From the NCBI RefSeq assembly GCF_005844085.1, contig NZ_VCDI01000006.1:62001-126000 (forward strand): a stretch of DNA of 64,000 nucleotides, written 5' to 3'. The stretch is from Lichenicoccus roseus (lineage in GTDB: Bacteria; Pseudomonadota; Alphaproteobacteria; Acetobacterales; Acetobacteraceae). A program made the position numbers and the translations under genes. Under the pieces are notes generated by a model, which ran no database searches, had not been told where the DNA came from, and saw only the letters and a program-made list of their open reading frames with translations. Numbering within the stretch: the first letter of the stretch is position 1; each line of letters opens with the position of its first letter. Shown one piece after another: positions 7,590 through 16,336 of this stretch.

Positions 7590-9158
7590 TCAGGCAATCT
7601 GCCGCATGGCGGGGACGGCCCTGTCTATGACCGCCTCGATCGCCTCGACTTCGCCGGGGCGTACCCGCAGTCCCAGCTTGCTGCGCCGCCACAGCGCATC
7701 GGCGGCGCTGCGGACCCATTCGCGGTCGACCAGGTAGCGAAGCTCGGCATCGGTCAGGTCGCCGCCATACCGCGCGCCGAGTTGCTCGAGGCTGGCCGCG
7801 TCGCCGATCAGGTCGTGGATGCAGGTGCCATAGGCGCGTACCAGCCGCCGCACATGCGGCCGCGACAGGAACCGGTAGCGAGCCGCCGCCTGCTCGACCA
7901 GGGCGTCATAGCCGTCACGCGGGAAATCGCCGCCCGGCAGCGGTGCGGTCGCGGTCCATCCGGCACGGCGCCCGACCGGTTTCGGCAGATGCGGCTGCAA
8001 CTGCGCCAGCGCCGCCTCGGCCAGCTTGCGGTAGGTGGTGATCTTGCCGCCGAAGATCGACAGCAGCGCCGGTGCCTGCGGCTCGGCAACCAGCTTCAGA
8101 ACGTAGTCGCGGGTCGCCGACTGGGCGGCGCCCCCGGGGTCCTCGCCGTCGCCGGCATAGAGCGGCCGCACCCCTGAGTAGGTCCAGACTACCTGGTCGG
8201 GGGTGACCGGCTGGCGCAGGTATTCGCTCGCAGAGCGGCACAGGTAGTCGATCTCTGCCTGGCTCGCATGCACCGCGCCCGGATCGCCGTCATAATCCTG
8301 GTCGGTGGTGCCGATGAGGGAGAAGTCCTGCTCGTACGGGATCACGAAGAAGATGCGGTTGTCGGCATTCTGGAAGATGTAGCAGCCGTCGTGGTCGTAG
8401 AGCCGGGGCACCACGATGTGGCTGCCCTGCACCAGCCGCACCGGGGAGCGCTCGTTGGTGCGCGTGACGCTGCGGGCGACCACGTCCACCCATGGGCCCG
8501 CGGCATTCACCAGCGCGCGCGCCCGCACCGTCGAGACCGTCCCGCTCGGCTCGTCGCGCAACGTGACGCTCCACAGGCCCTGCCGGTGCTCGGCGGAGAG
8601 GCAGCGCGTTCGGGTCAGGATGCTGGCGCCGAATGCTTCGGCATCCCTGGCGTTCAGCACCACCAGCCGGGAATCCTCGACCCAGCAGTCGGAATACTCG
8701 AAGCCGCGCTGGAATTCCGGCTTCAGCGGCGCGCCGGTCGGATCGGTTGCGAGATCGACCGATCGGGTCGCCGGGAGGCGCTTGCGGCCGCCGATATGGT
8801 CGTACAGGAACAGGCCCAGCCGTAGCAGCCAGCGCGGCCGCAGCTTGCGATGGTAGGGCAGCACGAAGCGCAGCGGCCAGATGATGTGCGGTGCGATACC
8901 CCACAGCGTCTCACGCTCGAGCAACGCCTCGCGGACCAGGCGGAACTCGTAGTGCTCGAGATAGCGCAGACCGCCGTGGATCAGCTTGGTCGAGGCGCTC
9001 GAGGTGCCGGACGCAAGATCGTTCTGCTCGCAGAGCAGCACGCGCCAGCCGCGCCCGGCCGCATCGCGTGCGATGCCGCAGCCGTTGATGCCGCCGCCGA
9101 TGATGACGAGGTCGTAGAGCTCGCCGGGCGGTTGGCCGAGAATTTCCTGATCCAACAC
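7590..9158 (-). CDS. glpD: Aerobic glycerol-3-phosphate dehydrogenase
   Basis: A 522-residue FAD-dependent enzyme that oxidises sn-glycerol 3-phosphate to dihydroxyacetone phosphate and feeds electrons to quinone at the inner membrane. The Rossmann FAD motif YDLVIIGGGINGCGIARDAAGRG is at residues 15-37, followed by LLCEQNDLASGTSSASTKLIHGGLRYLEHYEF, highly typical of GlpD. VNAAGPWVD and TYSGVRPLYAGD are further family motifs, and the C-terminal helical cap domain is present. The start codon is GTG at 9158. The glpR-like gene lies 79 bp upstream in the same direction, so the two are probably one glycerol-responsive unit. No glycerol kinase or transporter is present in the window. Confidence 0.93.
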   Translation of the reverse strand: MLDQEILGQPPGELYDLVIIGGGINGCGIARDAAGRGWRVLLCEQNDLASGTSSASTKLIHGGLRYLEHYEFRLVREALLERETLWGIAPHIIWPLRFVLPYHRKLRPRWLLRLGLFLYDHIGGRKRLPATRSVDLATDPTGAPLKPEFQRGFEYSDCWVEDSRLVVLNARDAEAFGASILTRTRCLSAEHRQGLWSVTLRDEPSGTVSTVRARALVNAAGPWVDVVARSVTRTNERSPVRLVQGSHIVVPRLYDHDGCYIFQNADNRIFFVIPYEQDFSLIGTTDQDYDGDPGAVHASQAEIDYLCRSASEYLRQPVTPDQVVWTYSGVRPLYAGDGEDPGGAAQSATRDYVLKLVAEPQAPALLSIFGGKITTYRKLAEAALAQLQPHLPKPVGRRAGWTATAPLPGGDFPRDGYDALVEQAAARYRFLSRPHVRRLVRAYGTCIHDLIGDAASLEQLGARYGGDLTDAELRYLVDREWVRSAADALWRRSKLGLRVRPGEVEAIEAVIDRAVPAMRQIA

Positions 9159-9237
9159 GGAGCCCCGATTTCAAGCGTGATCCTGTTCGCTCATAGCATA
9201 TTGGCGAAAAAACAGAACACACAAGCGATCAGAACGA
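9159..9237 (-). promoter_or_regulatory. Candidate glpR-glpD intergenic control region
   Basis: The 79 bp between the regulator and glpD are much more A/T-rich than their surroundings. On the minus strand they contain two GTTCTG words 17 bp apart followed by a TTTTTTCG run. DeoR/GlpR-family repressors often bind T-rich repeats next to glp genes, so this could be an operator or a second promoter. This is inference only; no consensus was computed. Confidence 0.3.
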
Positions 9238-10059
9238 TCACGCCGCCGGCTTTGCCGTCTCCGCGGATGGCTCGGCCTCGGGATCGGTCTCGATCACCTC
9301 GACCTGGCGGCTGCGGCATAATTCGGCGATCTCGCCGTCCGGCAGGCGATCGGTCACCAGCACGTCGATCTCGTCGAGGCGGGCGATGCGGACCGGCGCA
9401 CGACGGCTGAACTTGCTGCTGTCGGTGACCAGCATGACGCGGCGCGCATTCTCGATGATGGCGCGCGACACCTGAACCTCGCGCAGGTCGTAATCCAGCA
9501 GGGTGCCGTCGGCGTCGATCGCCGAGGTGCCGATGATGGCGATGTCGGCCTTGAACTGCCGGAACATCTCGGCGGCCATCCGCCCGACGATGCCGCCGTC
9601 GCTGGTACGCAGGCTGCCGCCGGCGACCACGACCTCGATCGACGGATTGCGATACAGCTCTGTCACCACGTTGACGTTGTTGGTCACCACCATCAGGCCC
9701 TGGCGCCCGCTCAGCGCCCGGCCGACTTCCTCGGTGGTGGTGCCGAGATTGATGAACAGCGAGCTGTTGTCGGGGATCAGCTCGGCGCAGGCGCGGCCGA
9801 TGCGCTGCTTCTGCGCCTGCGCCACCAGCTTGCGGGCGTCGTAGGCGAGGTTCTCCACCCCGGATGCGGCGATCGCCGCTCCATGCACGCGGGCGATCAG
9901 GCGGGCATCGCTGAGGTCGTTCAGGTCGCGGCGTATGGTCTGCGGCGTGACCTGGAACCGCGCCGCCAGCTCGTCGACCCCGATCCGGCCGATCTCGCGT
10001 ATCAGCCCGGCGATCTCGCGTTGCCGGGGCGACAACCCGGCCAGCACGCGATCATCCAT
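9238..10059 (-). CDS. glpR: DeoR/GlpR-family transcriptional regulator
   Basis: A 273-residue repressor-type regulator. The N-terminal DeoR helix-turn-helix is clear: SPRQREIAGLIREIGRIGVDELAARFQVTPQTIRRDLNDLSDARLIARVHGAA (residues 10-62). The C-terminal part is the DeoRC sugar-phosphate sensor domain, with FINLGTTTEEVGRAL, VVTNNVNVVTELYRN, VVAGGSLRTSDGGIVG and AIIGTSAIDADGTLLDYDLREVQVSRAI. It lies just upstream of glpD on the same strand, which suggests that it senses glycerol 3-phosphate and represses glpD. The gene symbol rests on that context. Confidence 0.85.
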   Translation of the reverse strand: MDDRVLAGLSPRQREIAGLIREIGRIGVDELAARFQVTPQTIRRDLNDLSDARLIARVHGAAIAASGVENLAYDARKLVAQAQKQRIGRACAELIPDNSSLFINLGTTTEEVGRALSGRQGLMVVTNNVNVVTELYRNPSIEVVVAGGSLRTSDGGIVGRMAAEMFRQFKADIAIIGTSAIDADGTLLDYDLREVQVSRAIIENARRVMLVTDSSKFSRRAPVRIARLDEIDVLVTDRLPDGEIAELCRSRQVEVIETDPEAEPSAETAKPAA

Positions 10060-10122
10060 CGGCCGCCTCCAGGAACTTGGTTTGCAAGGCCGGGGTCTGC
10101 TGCAACGCTGGGGCCTGCCCTC

Positions 10123-10908
10123 TCAGCGCACGCCGAGTCCGGCGGTGAGGCCGCCATCGATCCGGTGGTCGGTGCCGGTGATGAAGCCGGCGCGGTCGGA
10201 GGCCAGGAAGGCTACCAGCTCGGCCACCTCCTCCGGCTCGCCGATGCGACCGAGCGGATGAGCCGCGCCGAAGCGGGCGAAGGCGGCATCGAGATCGGCA
10301 TCGTCGCCGTCGAAGGCGCGGGCGGAGGCCTCCAGGATCGGCGTGCGAACCGAGCCGGGGCTGACCGACACCACCCGGATGCGATCGCCGGCAAAATCGA
10401 GCGCCATGGCGCGGGTCATGGCGTGGATCGCGCCTTTGGAAGCAACGTACGCAGCGACGCCGGACTGGCAGGCGAAGCCCTGCACGCTGGACAGCGTCAC
10501 GATCGCGCCGCCGCCACGCCGGCGCATCGCCGGGACCCCGTAATGCGCGGTGAGGTGCATCGATCCCACGTTCACCGCAAGGCAGCGCGCGAACTGCACG
10601 GGAGAGGTCTGCACGGCGTCGCCATAGGGGTGTACGGCGGCGGCATTGACGATGATGTCGAGTCCGCCGAGGCCATCGACGGTAGCCTGCACCGCCGCCT
10701 CGACGTCCCCCGGTTCGGCCACGTCGGCGTGGCGCACCTCGACGTTCAGCCCGGCAGCGCGGGCGGCGTCGGCCAGGCCCGCGTTGGCGCCCTCATCGAT
10801 CCCAAGCGCCATCACCCGCGCCCCACCGTGTGCCAGCCGGAGCACGGTCGCGCGGCCGATGCCGCTGGTGCCGGTGACGAGTGCGACCCGGCTGGCAAAC
10901 TCCTGCAT
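10123..10908 (-). CDS. Short-chain dehydrogenase/reductase (SDR)
   Basis: A 261-residue classical SDR. The cofactor motif is VALVTGTSGIGRATVLRLAHGGARV (TGxxxGxG, residues 7-31); IIVNAAAVHPYGD supplies the NAG-like motif; the catalytic Ser and YxxxK are in VTLSSVQGFACQSGVAAYVASKGAIHAMTRAMA. VVSVSPGSVRTPILEA and the C-terminal FITGTDHRIDGGLTAGLG match the family. The substrate is not predictable. The ATG at 10908 was chosen because TGTSGIG must lie near the N-terminus; the longer frame upstream overlaps the spacer. It is divergent from the next SDR gene. Confidence 0.85.
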   Translation of the reverse strand: MQEFASRVALVTGTSGIGRATVLRLAHGGARVMALGIDEGANAGLADAARAAGLNVEVRHADVAEPGDVEAAVQATVDGLGGLDIIVNAAAVHPYGDAVQTSPVQFARCLAVNVGSMHLTAHYGVPAMRRRGGGAIVTLSSVQGFACQSGVAAYVASKGAIHAMTRAMALDFAGDRIRVVSVSPGSVRTPILEASARAFDGDDADLDAAFARFGAAHPLGRIGEPEEVAELVAFLASDRAGFITGTDHRIDGGLTAGLGVR

Positions 10909-11063
10909 GGGTTCTCCGGCATGCAACTGGTGGCTACGGAAACAGGTTAGACAGCGCGGCACCCCCCGTCCAACCCGCCCCGCTCCGCACCGTCCCGATC
11001 GAGCCGGACGATGCCGCCGGCCACCCTGCCGGCTTGCGGGGCGCCAACCTGCAGGAGAATGCA

Positions 11064-11807
11064 ATGGGCTTGCTGAGTGGAAAAGTCGCCTGGATCACTG
11101 GCGCCGGCAGCGGCATCGGCGCTGCCGCGGCGGCCGCACTCGCCGGCGCCGGCGCCAGCGTGGTGCTGACCGGCCGTCGCACCGAGCCGCTTCAGGCCAC
11201 CGCGAGCCAGCTCGCCGATTCTGAAGGCACCGTCGTGGTGGAGCCGGGCGACCTCACCCACTCGGATACCGTCGCCGCCATCGCCGGCCGCATCGGCGAG
11301 CGGTTCGGACGGCTCGACATCCTGGTCAACAACGCCGGCCTGAACACGCCGCTGCGTCGGTGGGACCAGCTCGTCCCGGCTGCCATCGACAGCGTCATCC
11401 AGGGCAACCTGTCGGCTGCCTTCTACTGCGCGGCCGCAGCACTTCCGTTGATGCGCGCCAACCGCGACGGCGTGCTGATCCACACCGCCTCCTGGGCCGG
11501 CAAGTACATCCATCCGGTCAGCGGGCCGGCCTACACCGCCGCCAAGCACGCCGTGGTGGCGATGAGCCAGAGCCTGAACATGGAGGAATACGGCAACGGG
11601 ATCCGGTCGACCGCCCTGCTGCCGGCCGAGGTCGCGACGCCGATCCTGGACGCGAGGCCGAACCCTCCGGACCAGCAGGAGCGGGCACGCATGCTGCAGC
11701 CGAACGATCTGGGCGACCTGATCCTGTTCATCGCCACCCGCCCCGCGACCGTGTGCCTTAATGAGATCGTCATCAGCCCGACCTGGAACCGGATGTATCG
11801 TAACTGA
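11064..11807 (+). CDS. Short-chain dehydrogenase/reductase (SDR)
   Basis: A 247-residue classical SDR. It has VAWITGAGSGIGAAAAAALAGAGASVVLTGR for NAD(P) binding (residues 7-37), DILVNNAGLNTP, the Ser-Tyr-Lys triad in LIHTASWAGKYIHPVSGPAYTAAKHAVVAMSQS, and the PAEVATPIL loop. GGAG about ten bases before the ATG supports the start. It reads away from the other SDR with about 155 bp between the two starts, so they may share a control region. The substrate is unknown; the C-terminus (VCLNEIVISPTWNRMYRN) is typical of SDRs acting on small alcohols or sugars. Confidence 0.85.
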   Translation: MGLLSGKVAWITGAGSGIGAAAAAALAGAGASVVLTGRRTEPLQATASQLADSEGTVVVEPGDLTHSDTVAAIAGRIGERFGRLDILVNNAGLNTPLRRWDQLVPAAIDSVIQGNLSAAFYCAAAALPLMRANRDGVLIHTASWAGKYIHPVSGPAYTAAKHAVVAMSQSLNMEEYGNGIRSTALLPAEVATPILDARPNPPDQQERARMLQPNDLGDLILFIATRPATVCLNEIVISPTWNRMYRN

Positions 11808-12075
11808 GGCCCGGGTCACAGGTCTGGCGGTTTCCACGACCTGATCCGGATCAAGGCACTGGCGCTATCCGCGCGCCAGTCTGCCTGTGCCGCTCCAAAT
11901 AAACGTTGCTTCGCCGAAGTCGCTGCGATTGCTCGAAATACCATCGCCATGGAAACTTAAGCCAGTCGCCGGACGCAGTTCCGGAGTCATGCCGATTGCA
12001 AAGCCGTCGCCTCATGAGGCACTGTGCATCTTCCTGGTAAAGCTTCACCCACGGCAGGCCCACTAGGAGATTCCG

Positions 12076-13560
12076 ATGGCTGGGTCTTTGAACATTTCGG
12101 AAGCTCACGGCTCGATCGAGCCTTTCCATGGTTTCGTGCCGGCCGTCTATGAGTTGAACGTCTGCATGGTCGATGCGGATGGTATGATAACCAGCTGGAA
12201 AACAAACATAGCTTCTGCCGGCAGCCATGTCCCGTCGGGTTTTGTCGGACAACACCATTCTCATCTGTTCACCCCCGAGGACCGCACCCGGCGCCGACCC
12301 GAGCAGGTCCTCAAGCTTGCCGTCCTGCATGGCGGCTTCGCGGAAGAGGGCTGGCGGGTCCGGCGCGACGGCAGCCGGTATTGGGCCAGCGTGGTGGTCG
12401 AGCCGGTTCATGACGATGCGAGGCGGGTGCTGGGCTTCACCACGATGATGCGCGACATCTCCGAGACACGCGCCTTGCGCGAAGCTTTGCGTCGAAGCGA
12501 GCAGCACATCGACCTGATCATGAGCAGCATCACCGATTACGCAATCTTCGTGCTCGATACCGACGGCATCGTTGCAAGCTGGAACCCGGCTGCCGAGGAA
12601 ATCCTCGGCTACGGCAAGCGCGACATTGTCGGCCAGCACTTCTCCTGCTTCTTCAGCGCGGACGATCGCGAGAGCGGGAAGGATGCGCTGGTCGTGAGCA
12701 GCGCGCGGGCAGCCGGTCAGTTCGAGGACGAGGGCTGGCGCATACGTCGCGACGGCAGCCGCTTCTGGGCGCGTGTGGTGGTGGACGCGATCCGCGACGA
12801 GCACGGAGACTGCATCGGCTTCGCCCACGTCACCCGCGACATCACGCTGCAGCGGACCATCGACGAACTCGAGCAGAAGCTGGCGCACTCGCAGAGCGGC
12901 GTGGCGGACGGCATCGCCAGCGGCGAGGTCGCGCACCAGTTCAACGACCTGCTGTCCGCCGTCGCCGTCAGCCTCGACCTGATCACACGGTCCGACGACA
13001 TCAGCACGATGCACCGCCTGACCCGCATGGCGCAGCGCGCCGCACAGTCGGGTGCGCGCCTGACCGCGACACTGCTGGAGACGTCGCAGGCGGACCAGCC
13101 GCAGGTCAGCGCCGGTAGCGTCGGAGGTGTGGCGCCGGCGCTGGCCGATGACAGGCAGGTCACTGTTCTGGTTGTCGATGATGATCCGGACGTCCTGGAG
13201 CTTGCCAGCTGCGCAGTGCAGGAACTTGGCTACGTGGTGGTGAGCGCTGCCGATGCCGAGGCGGCGGTCGCCATACTGGAGAACGATCCGAGCGTCGGTC
13301 TGCTGTTCACCGATATCATCATGTCGAAGAGCGTCAGTGGCCTGGGATTGGCCAGGCGCGCGCGCGAGCTCAACCCAGCGCTGCGAATCCTCCTCACGTC
13401 GGGTTATCCCAGGGCACGCCTGCAGAGCCTGCCTGAGATCGGCGATGGCATGGCGTTCATCTCGAAGCCCTACGAGCTATCGACCCTCGATGCGAAGCTC
13501 CGCGAGTTGACCGCGATCCGCGACAAGTCGGAACACACACAAACGCCGGTCTACAGCTAG
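12076..13560 (+). CDS. PAS-PAS-histidine phosphotransfer-like-receiver protein lacking an ATPase domain
   Basis: A 494-residue soluble signalling protein. PAS 1 covers residues 25-135 and PAS 2 residues 145-260 (IFVLDTDGIVASWNPAAEEILGY), each ending in the DIS/DIT motif. An H-box-like helix follows: GEVAHQFNDLLSAV, His287, then helix 2 (RMAQRAAQSGARLTATLLETSQ). In hybrid kinases of this type an ATP-binding domain comes next, but here only about 23 residues separate it from a receiver domain (362-485; acidic DDD 368-370, Asp413, Lys464). The chain therefore cannot autophosphorylate in the usual way. A Shine-Dalgarno AGGAG lies upstream of the ATG. It may relay phosphate from another kinase. 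Confidence 0.82.
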   Translation: MAGSLNISEAHGSIEPFHGFVPAVYELNVCMVDADGMITSWKTNIASAGSHVPSGFVGQHHSHLFTPEDRTRRRPEQVLKLAVLHGGFAEEGWRVRRDGSRYWASVVVEPVHDDARRVLGFTTMMRDISETRALREALRRSEQHIDLIMSSITDYAIFVLDTDGIVASWNPAAEEILGYGKRDIVGQHFSCFFSADDRESGKDALVVSSARAAGQFEDEGWRIRRDGSRFWARVVVDAIRDEHGDCIGFAHVTRDITLQRTIDELEQKLAHSQSGVADGIASGEVAHQFNDLLSAVAVSLDLITRSDDISTMHRLTRMAQRAAQSGARLTATLLETSQADQPQVSAGSVGGVAPALADDRQVTVLVVDDDPDVLELASCAVQELGYVVVSAADAEAAVAILENDPSVGLLFTDIIMSKSVSGLGLARRARELNPALRILLTSGYPRARLQSLPEIGDGMAFISKPYELSTLDAKLRELTAIRDKSEHTQTPVYS

Positions 13561-13904
13561 ACCCTTGCGGTAGTTGGCCTACGTGGCGATGGTCCGGACA
13601 ATCCCGACGCACGGGGCGTAACGTCGCGCGTGCCTTCAGCCCGCGGCGCTGGCAGCGCATCCAAATGGTCCGGCATTTATAGTTGGGCAAGCAGCAGCTA
13701 CAAATAGTTTATAAACAGCCATAGGGTTATAAAGGGTAGTGCTCTATCCATTAACAAAACTCATTTGTCTGTCATTGCTGGCTGTCTCCGGATCTTAATC
13801 GAGAGATTATCGTATTTCTCGTTGATCACGCTGGCTCTTCGCTTTAGTTGTTGCAGTGCGGCACGCAGAGGTGCCCGAAGATCCCACTCAAAACAGGAGC
13901 GCTC
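13561..13904. other. Intergenic region, no gene seen
   Basis: These 344 bp separate the PAS-receiver gene from the phasin gene. The middle part (about 13,680-13,800) is clearly A/T-rich compared with the surroundings and probably holds the phasin promoter, but no convincing -35/-10 pair stands out. An AGGAG lies just before the phasin ATG. Short reading frames here do not look like proteins. Confidence 0.5.
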
Positions 13905-14474
13905 ATGTCGAGCAGCAAGTCTTCCGACACCGATACCGGCAAGGCGGCCGAGCAGGCTGCTTCGCGATCAAAGGAAAGTTCTTCAGCGGGTATCGCCGCC
14001 TCCAAGGAAGCGGTCTCGTCCGCCATGTCTGCAAGCCGCGAGGCCGCCACCGCCACGCTGGATGCCTCCAAGGATGCCGTCGCGTCGGCCAGCGCCGCCT
14101 ATCGCGATCTTTCCAAGCGCACCCTCGACATGACCGGCAAGGCCGTCTCGTTCAACCAGGGCACCATGGCCGCCTACATCGAGTCTGGCCGCATCATGGT
14201 CGAGGAGACGCAGGCCTTGATCCGCCATGCGATCAGGACCAGCCAGACCGCGACATCCGAGGGCCTCTCCGGCGTACGTACCCTGATGTCCGCCAAGACC
14301 GCCAAGGAGCGGCTCGAATTGCAGATGACGCTTTCGCGCAGTGCCGCGATCTGGGCCATTTCGGAGTCGAGCAATTTCGCGCGCAGCAGCGTCGAGATGT
14401 TCGAGAAAGTTACCGGACCGATGACCGCGCGCGCCTATCTGGCCGCAGAGACGTTCGACAAAGCGATCGCCTGA
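13905..14474 (+). CDS. phaP: Phasin-family protein
   Basis: A 189-residue protein. The first 65 residues are Ala/Ser/Lys-rich (KEAVSSAMSASREAATATLDASKDAVASA). A phasin-like amphipathic helical domain follows: FNQGTMAAYIESGRIMVEETQALIRHAIRTSQ, SAKTAKERLELQMTLSRSAAIWAISESSNFARSSVEMFEKV. Phasins coat PHA granules and control their size. ACAGGAGCGCTC precedes the ATG. A strong hairpin follows the stop. Its place just upstream of the PHA synthase operon supports the granule role. The symbol is given by family and context; the Ala/Ser/Lys-rich N-terminal segment is unusual for PhaP. Confidence 0.78.
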   Translation: MSSSKSSDTDTGKAAEQAASRSKESSSAGIAASKEAVSSAMSASREAATATLDASKDAVASASAAYRDLSKRTLDMTGKAVSFNQGTMAAYIESGRIMVEETQALIRHAIRTSQTATSEGLSGVRTLMSAKTAKERLELQMTLSRSAAIWAISESSNFARSSVEMFEKVTGPMTARAYLAAETFDKAIA

Positions 14475-14826
14475 TCGCCTGCTTCGGTGATGGCGACCAG
14501 CCATCGCCGAAGCCATGACCCGGGACGATGCGAGCGCCTGGAGTTGACAGCAAAGCCCTGCCCGCCTGTCCGGGACCCGGGTCGCCTCGCCTCATATCGC
14601 AGACTGGTCCTGCCATCTCGCAGCCTTGAGTGCTGCCAGTTCTTCGCTGGTCTTCACCGCAGCCACATTCGCGTCCCGTCCCCGATCCCTGGTCCGCCGC
14701 CCGTTCCACCGTGATCGGGCCCTGCCGGAGCATGCTGCCCGGTTGTCGCCTCCGGCCTGATCCGGAGCAGATCCGGTTGTCATGCCTCGCACCGGATGAT
14801 CGGCCGGCGCGCCGAAGGAGTGACAC
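14475..14826. other. Intergenic region between phasin gene and PHA operon
   Basis: No protein-coding gene is seen in these 352 bp. The first 40 bp contain a strong hairpin, listed separately. The last bases hold a good Shine-Dalgarno (GAAGGAGTGACAC) for the aldehyde dehydrogenase. The promoter of the five-gene operon is presumably here, but no clear consensus was recognised. Confidence 0.5.
14481..14513 (+). terminator. Phasin gene terminator hairpin
   Basis: A 14-bp stem (14,481-14,494 with 14,500-14,513, one G-T wobble) around a 5-base loop begins 7 bp after the phasin stop codon. It is GC-rich and very stable. It lacks a long T-run, so it may act as a terminator or as a 3' stabiliser that separates high phasin expression from the downstream operon. 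Confidence 0.7.
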
Positions 14827-16251
14827 ATGTACAGCGAGCCTCTCATATCGACCAACGGCACCCAGGCCGGCGGCACCAATTCAGGCGCACCCGCCGCCGT
14901 ACAACGCCTGATCGAGAAAGCCCGTTTGGCGCAGGAAGTTTTCGAAACCCTCTCGCAGGCCCACGTCGACGGCATCGTTCGCGAGTTCGCTAAATACGTC
15001 TATACGAATGCCGAGACGCTCGCCGCCATGGCGCACCGGGAGACCGGCCTCGGCGTGTATGAGGACAAGGTACAGAAGAAGCGCGGCAAGGCCCGCACCA
15101 TCTGGAACAGCCTCAAGAACAAGAAGTCCCGCGGCGTGATCGAAGAGGACTTCGAGCGCAACCTCGTGCTGATCGCCAAGCCGATGGGCGTGGTCGGTGC
15201 GGTATGCCCGATCACGAATCCGATCGTGACCCCCATGTGCAACGCCATGTTCGCGCTGAAGGCCGGCAACGCGATCATCTTCGCACCGCATTTCCGGGCG
15301 CAGCATGCGACCCGCCATCTCGTCGCGCAATACGAGCGGATCGTGCACGAGCATGGCGGTCCGGAAAACATGGTGCAGACCATCGAGAGCGGCTCGCGCG
15401 AAACCACGCAGACGCTCATGCGGTCGGTCGATGTCGTGGTCGCCACCGGCGGCGGATCGCTCGTCAAGGCGGCCTATTCGTCCGGCAAGCCCTCATTCGG
15501 CGTCGGTGTCGGCAACGTGCCGGTGGTCATCGATCGTGGTGTCGACCTGCGCGACGCTGCCGAGAAAGTCATCGCCGGTGCCGCCTTCGACAACGGCATC
15601 ATCTGCTCGCACGAGCAGTTCGTGCTGGCACCGCGGGAAAGCTACCAGGCGACCATCGACAGTTTCCTGGCGACCGGCGACGTGTGGTTCACCGACGATG
15701 CGGCGCAGGTCGAGCGACTGCGCGAGGTGATGTTCACCAACGGCCATCTCGAGAAGTCGATCGTCGGCCAGTCGGCGCACTTCATTGGCCGCAAGGCGGG
15801 ATTCGACGTGCCGGCTTCTGCACGCATCATCCTGGTGCCGGCGCGCGGTGCCGGAACCGCCGACCTGCTGGCCAAGGAGAAGCTCTGCCCGGTGGTGGCG
15901 ATCCTGGCCTACGACAGTTTCGAGGATGCCATCGCCAAGGCGCGCGCCAACTTGCTGGTCGAGGGCGCCGGCCACTCGGCGGCGCTGCATTCGCATGACG
16001 AGGCGAACATTCGCGCCATGGGCCTGGGGCTGCCGATCAGCCGCCTGGTGGTGAACCAGACTTCGTCGCTGACCGCCGGCGGTTCGCTCAGCAACGGCTT
16101 CGCACCGACCACGACGCTCGGCTGCGGGTCCTGGGGCGGCAACTCGATCTCGGAAAACCTCGACTACAAGCACCTGATGAATGTCTCGCGCGTCGGCCGG
16201 GTCATTGCCCACCGGCTCATTCCGACCGACGAAGAGATCTGGGCCGCCTGA
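14827..16251 (+). CDS. Acylating (CoA-dependent) aldehyde dehydrogenase
   Basis: A 474-residue aldehyde dehydrogenase of the acylating group that interconverts an aldehyde plus CoA and NAD(P) with an acyl-CoA. It resembles sulfoacetaldehyde dehydrogenase, succinate-semialdehyde dehydrogenase (SucD) and acetaldehyde dehydrogenase. Features: VGAVCPITNPIVTPMCNAM (residues 122-140), VDVVVATGGGSLVKAAYSSGKPSFGVGVGNVPVVID, and catalytic Cys260 in FDNGIICSHEQ. As in acylating members, the base Glu of ordinary ALDHs is not seen. First gene of an operon with alcohol dehydrogenase, PhaE, PhaC and CoA-transferase, so it probably makes or uses the acyl-CoA of a PHA monomer. Confidence 0.85.
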   Translation: MYSEPLISTNGTQAGGTNSGAPAAVQRLIEKARLAQEVFETLSQAHVDGIVREFAKYVYTNAETLAAMAHRETGLGVYEDKVQKKRGKARTIWNSLKNKKSRGVIEEDFERNLVLIAKPMGVVGAVCPITNPIVTPMCNAMFALKAGNAIIFAPHFRAQHATRHLVAQYERIVHEHGGPENMVQTIESGSRETTQTLMRSVDVVVATGGGSLVKAAYSSGKPSFGVGVGNVPVVIDRGVDLRDAAEKVIAGAAFDNGIICSHEQFVLAPRESYQATIDSFLATGDVWFTDDAAQVERLREVMFTNGHLEKSIVGQSAHFIGRKAGFDVPASARIILVPARGAGTADLLAKEKLCPVVAILAYDSFEDAIAKARANLLVEGAGHSAALHSHDEANIRAMGLGLPISRLVVNQTSSLTAGGSLSNGFAPTTTLGCGSWGGNSISENLDYKHLMNVSRVGRVIAHRLIPTDEEIWAA

Positions 16252-16336
16252 TCCGTGGCAAGCCCGGAGTGGCCGCACGACGCGGTCGCCGCCACAGCAA
16301 AGAGGAACGTGCCTTGAAGAGCTGCGAGAACCTGTC

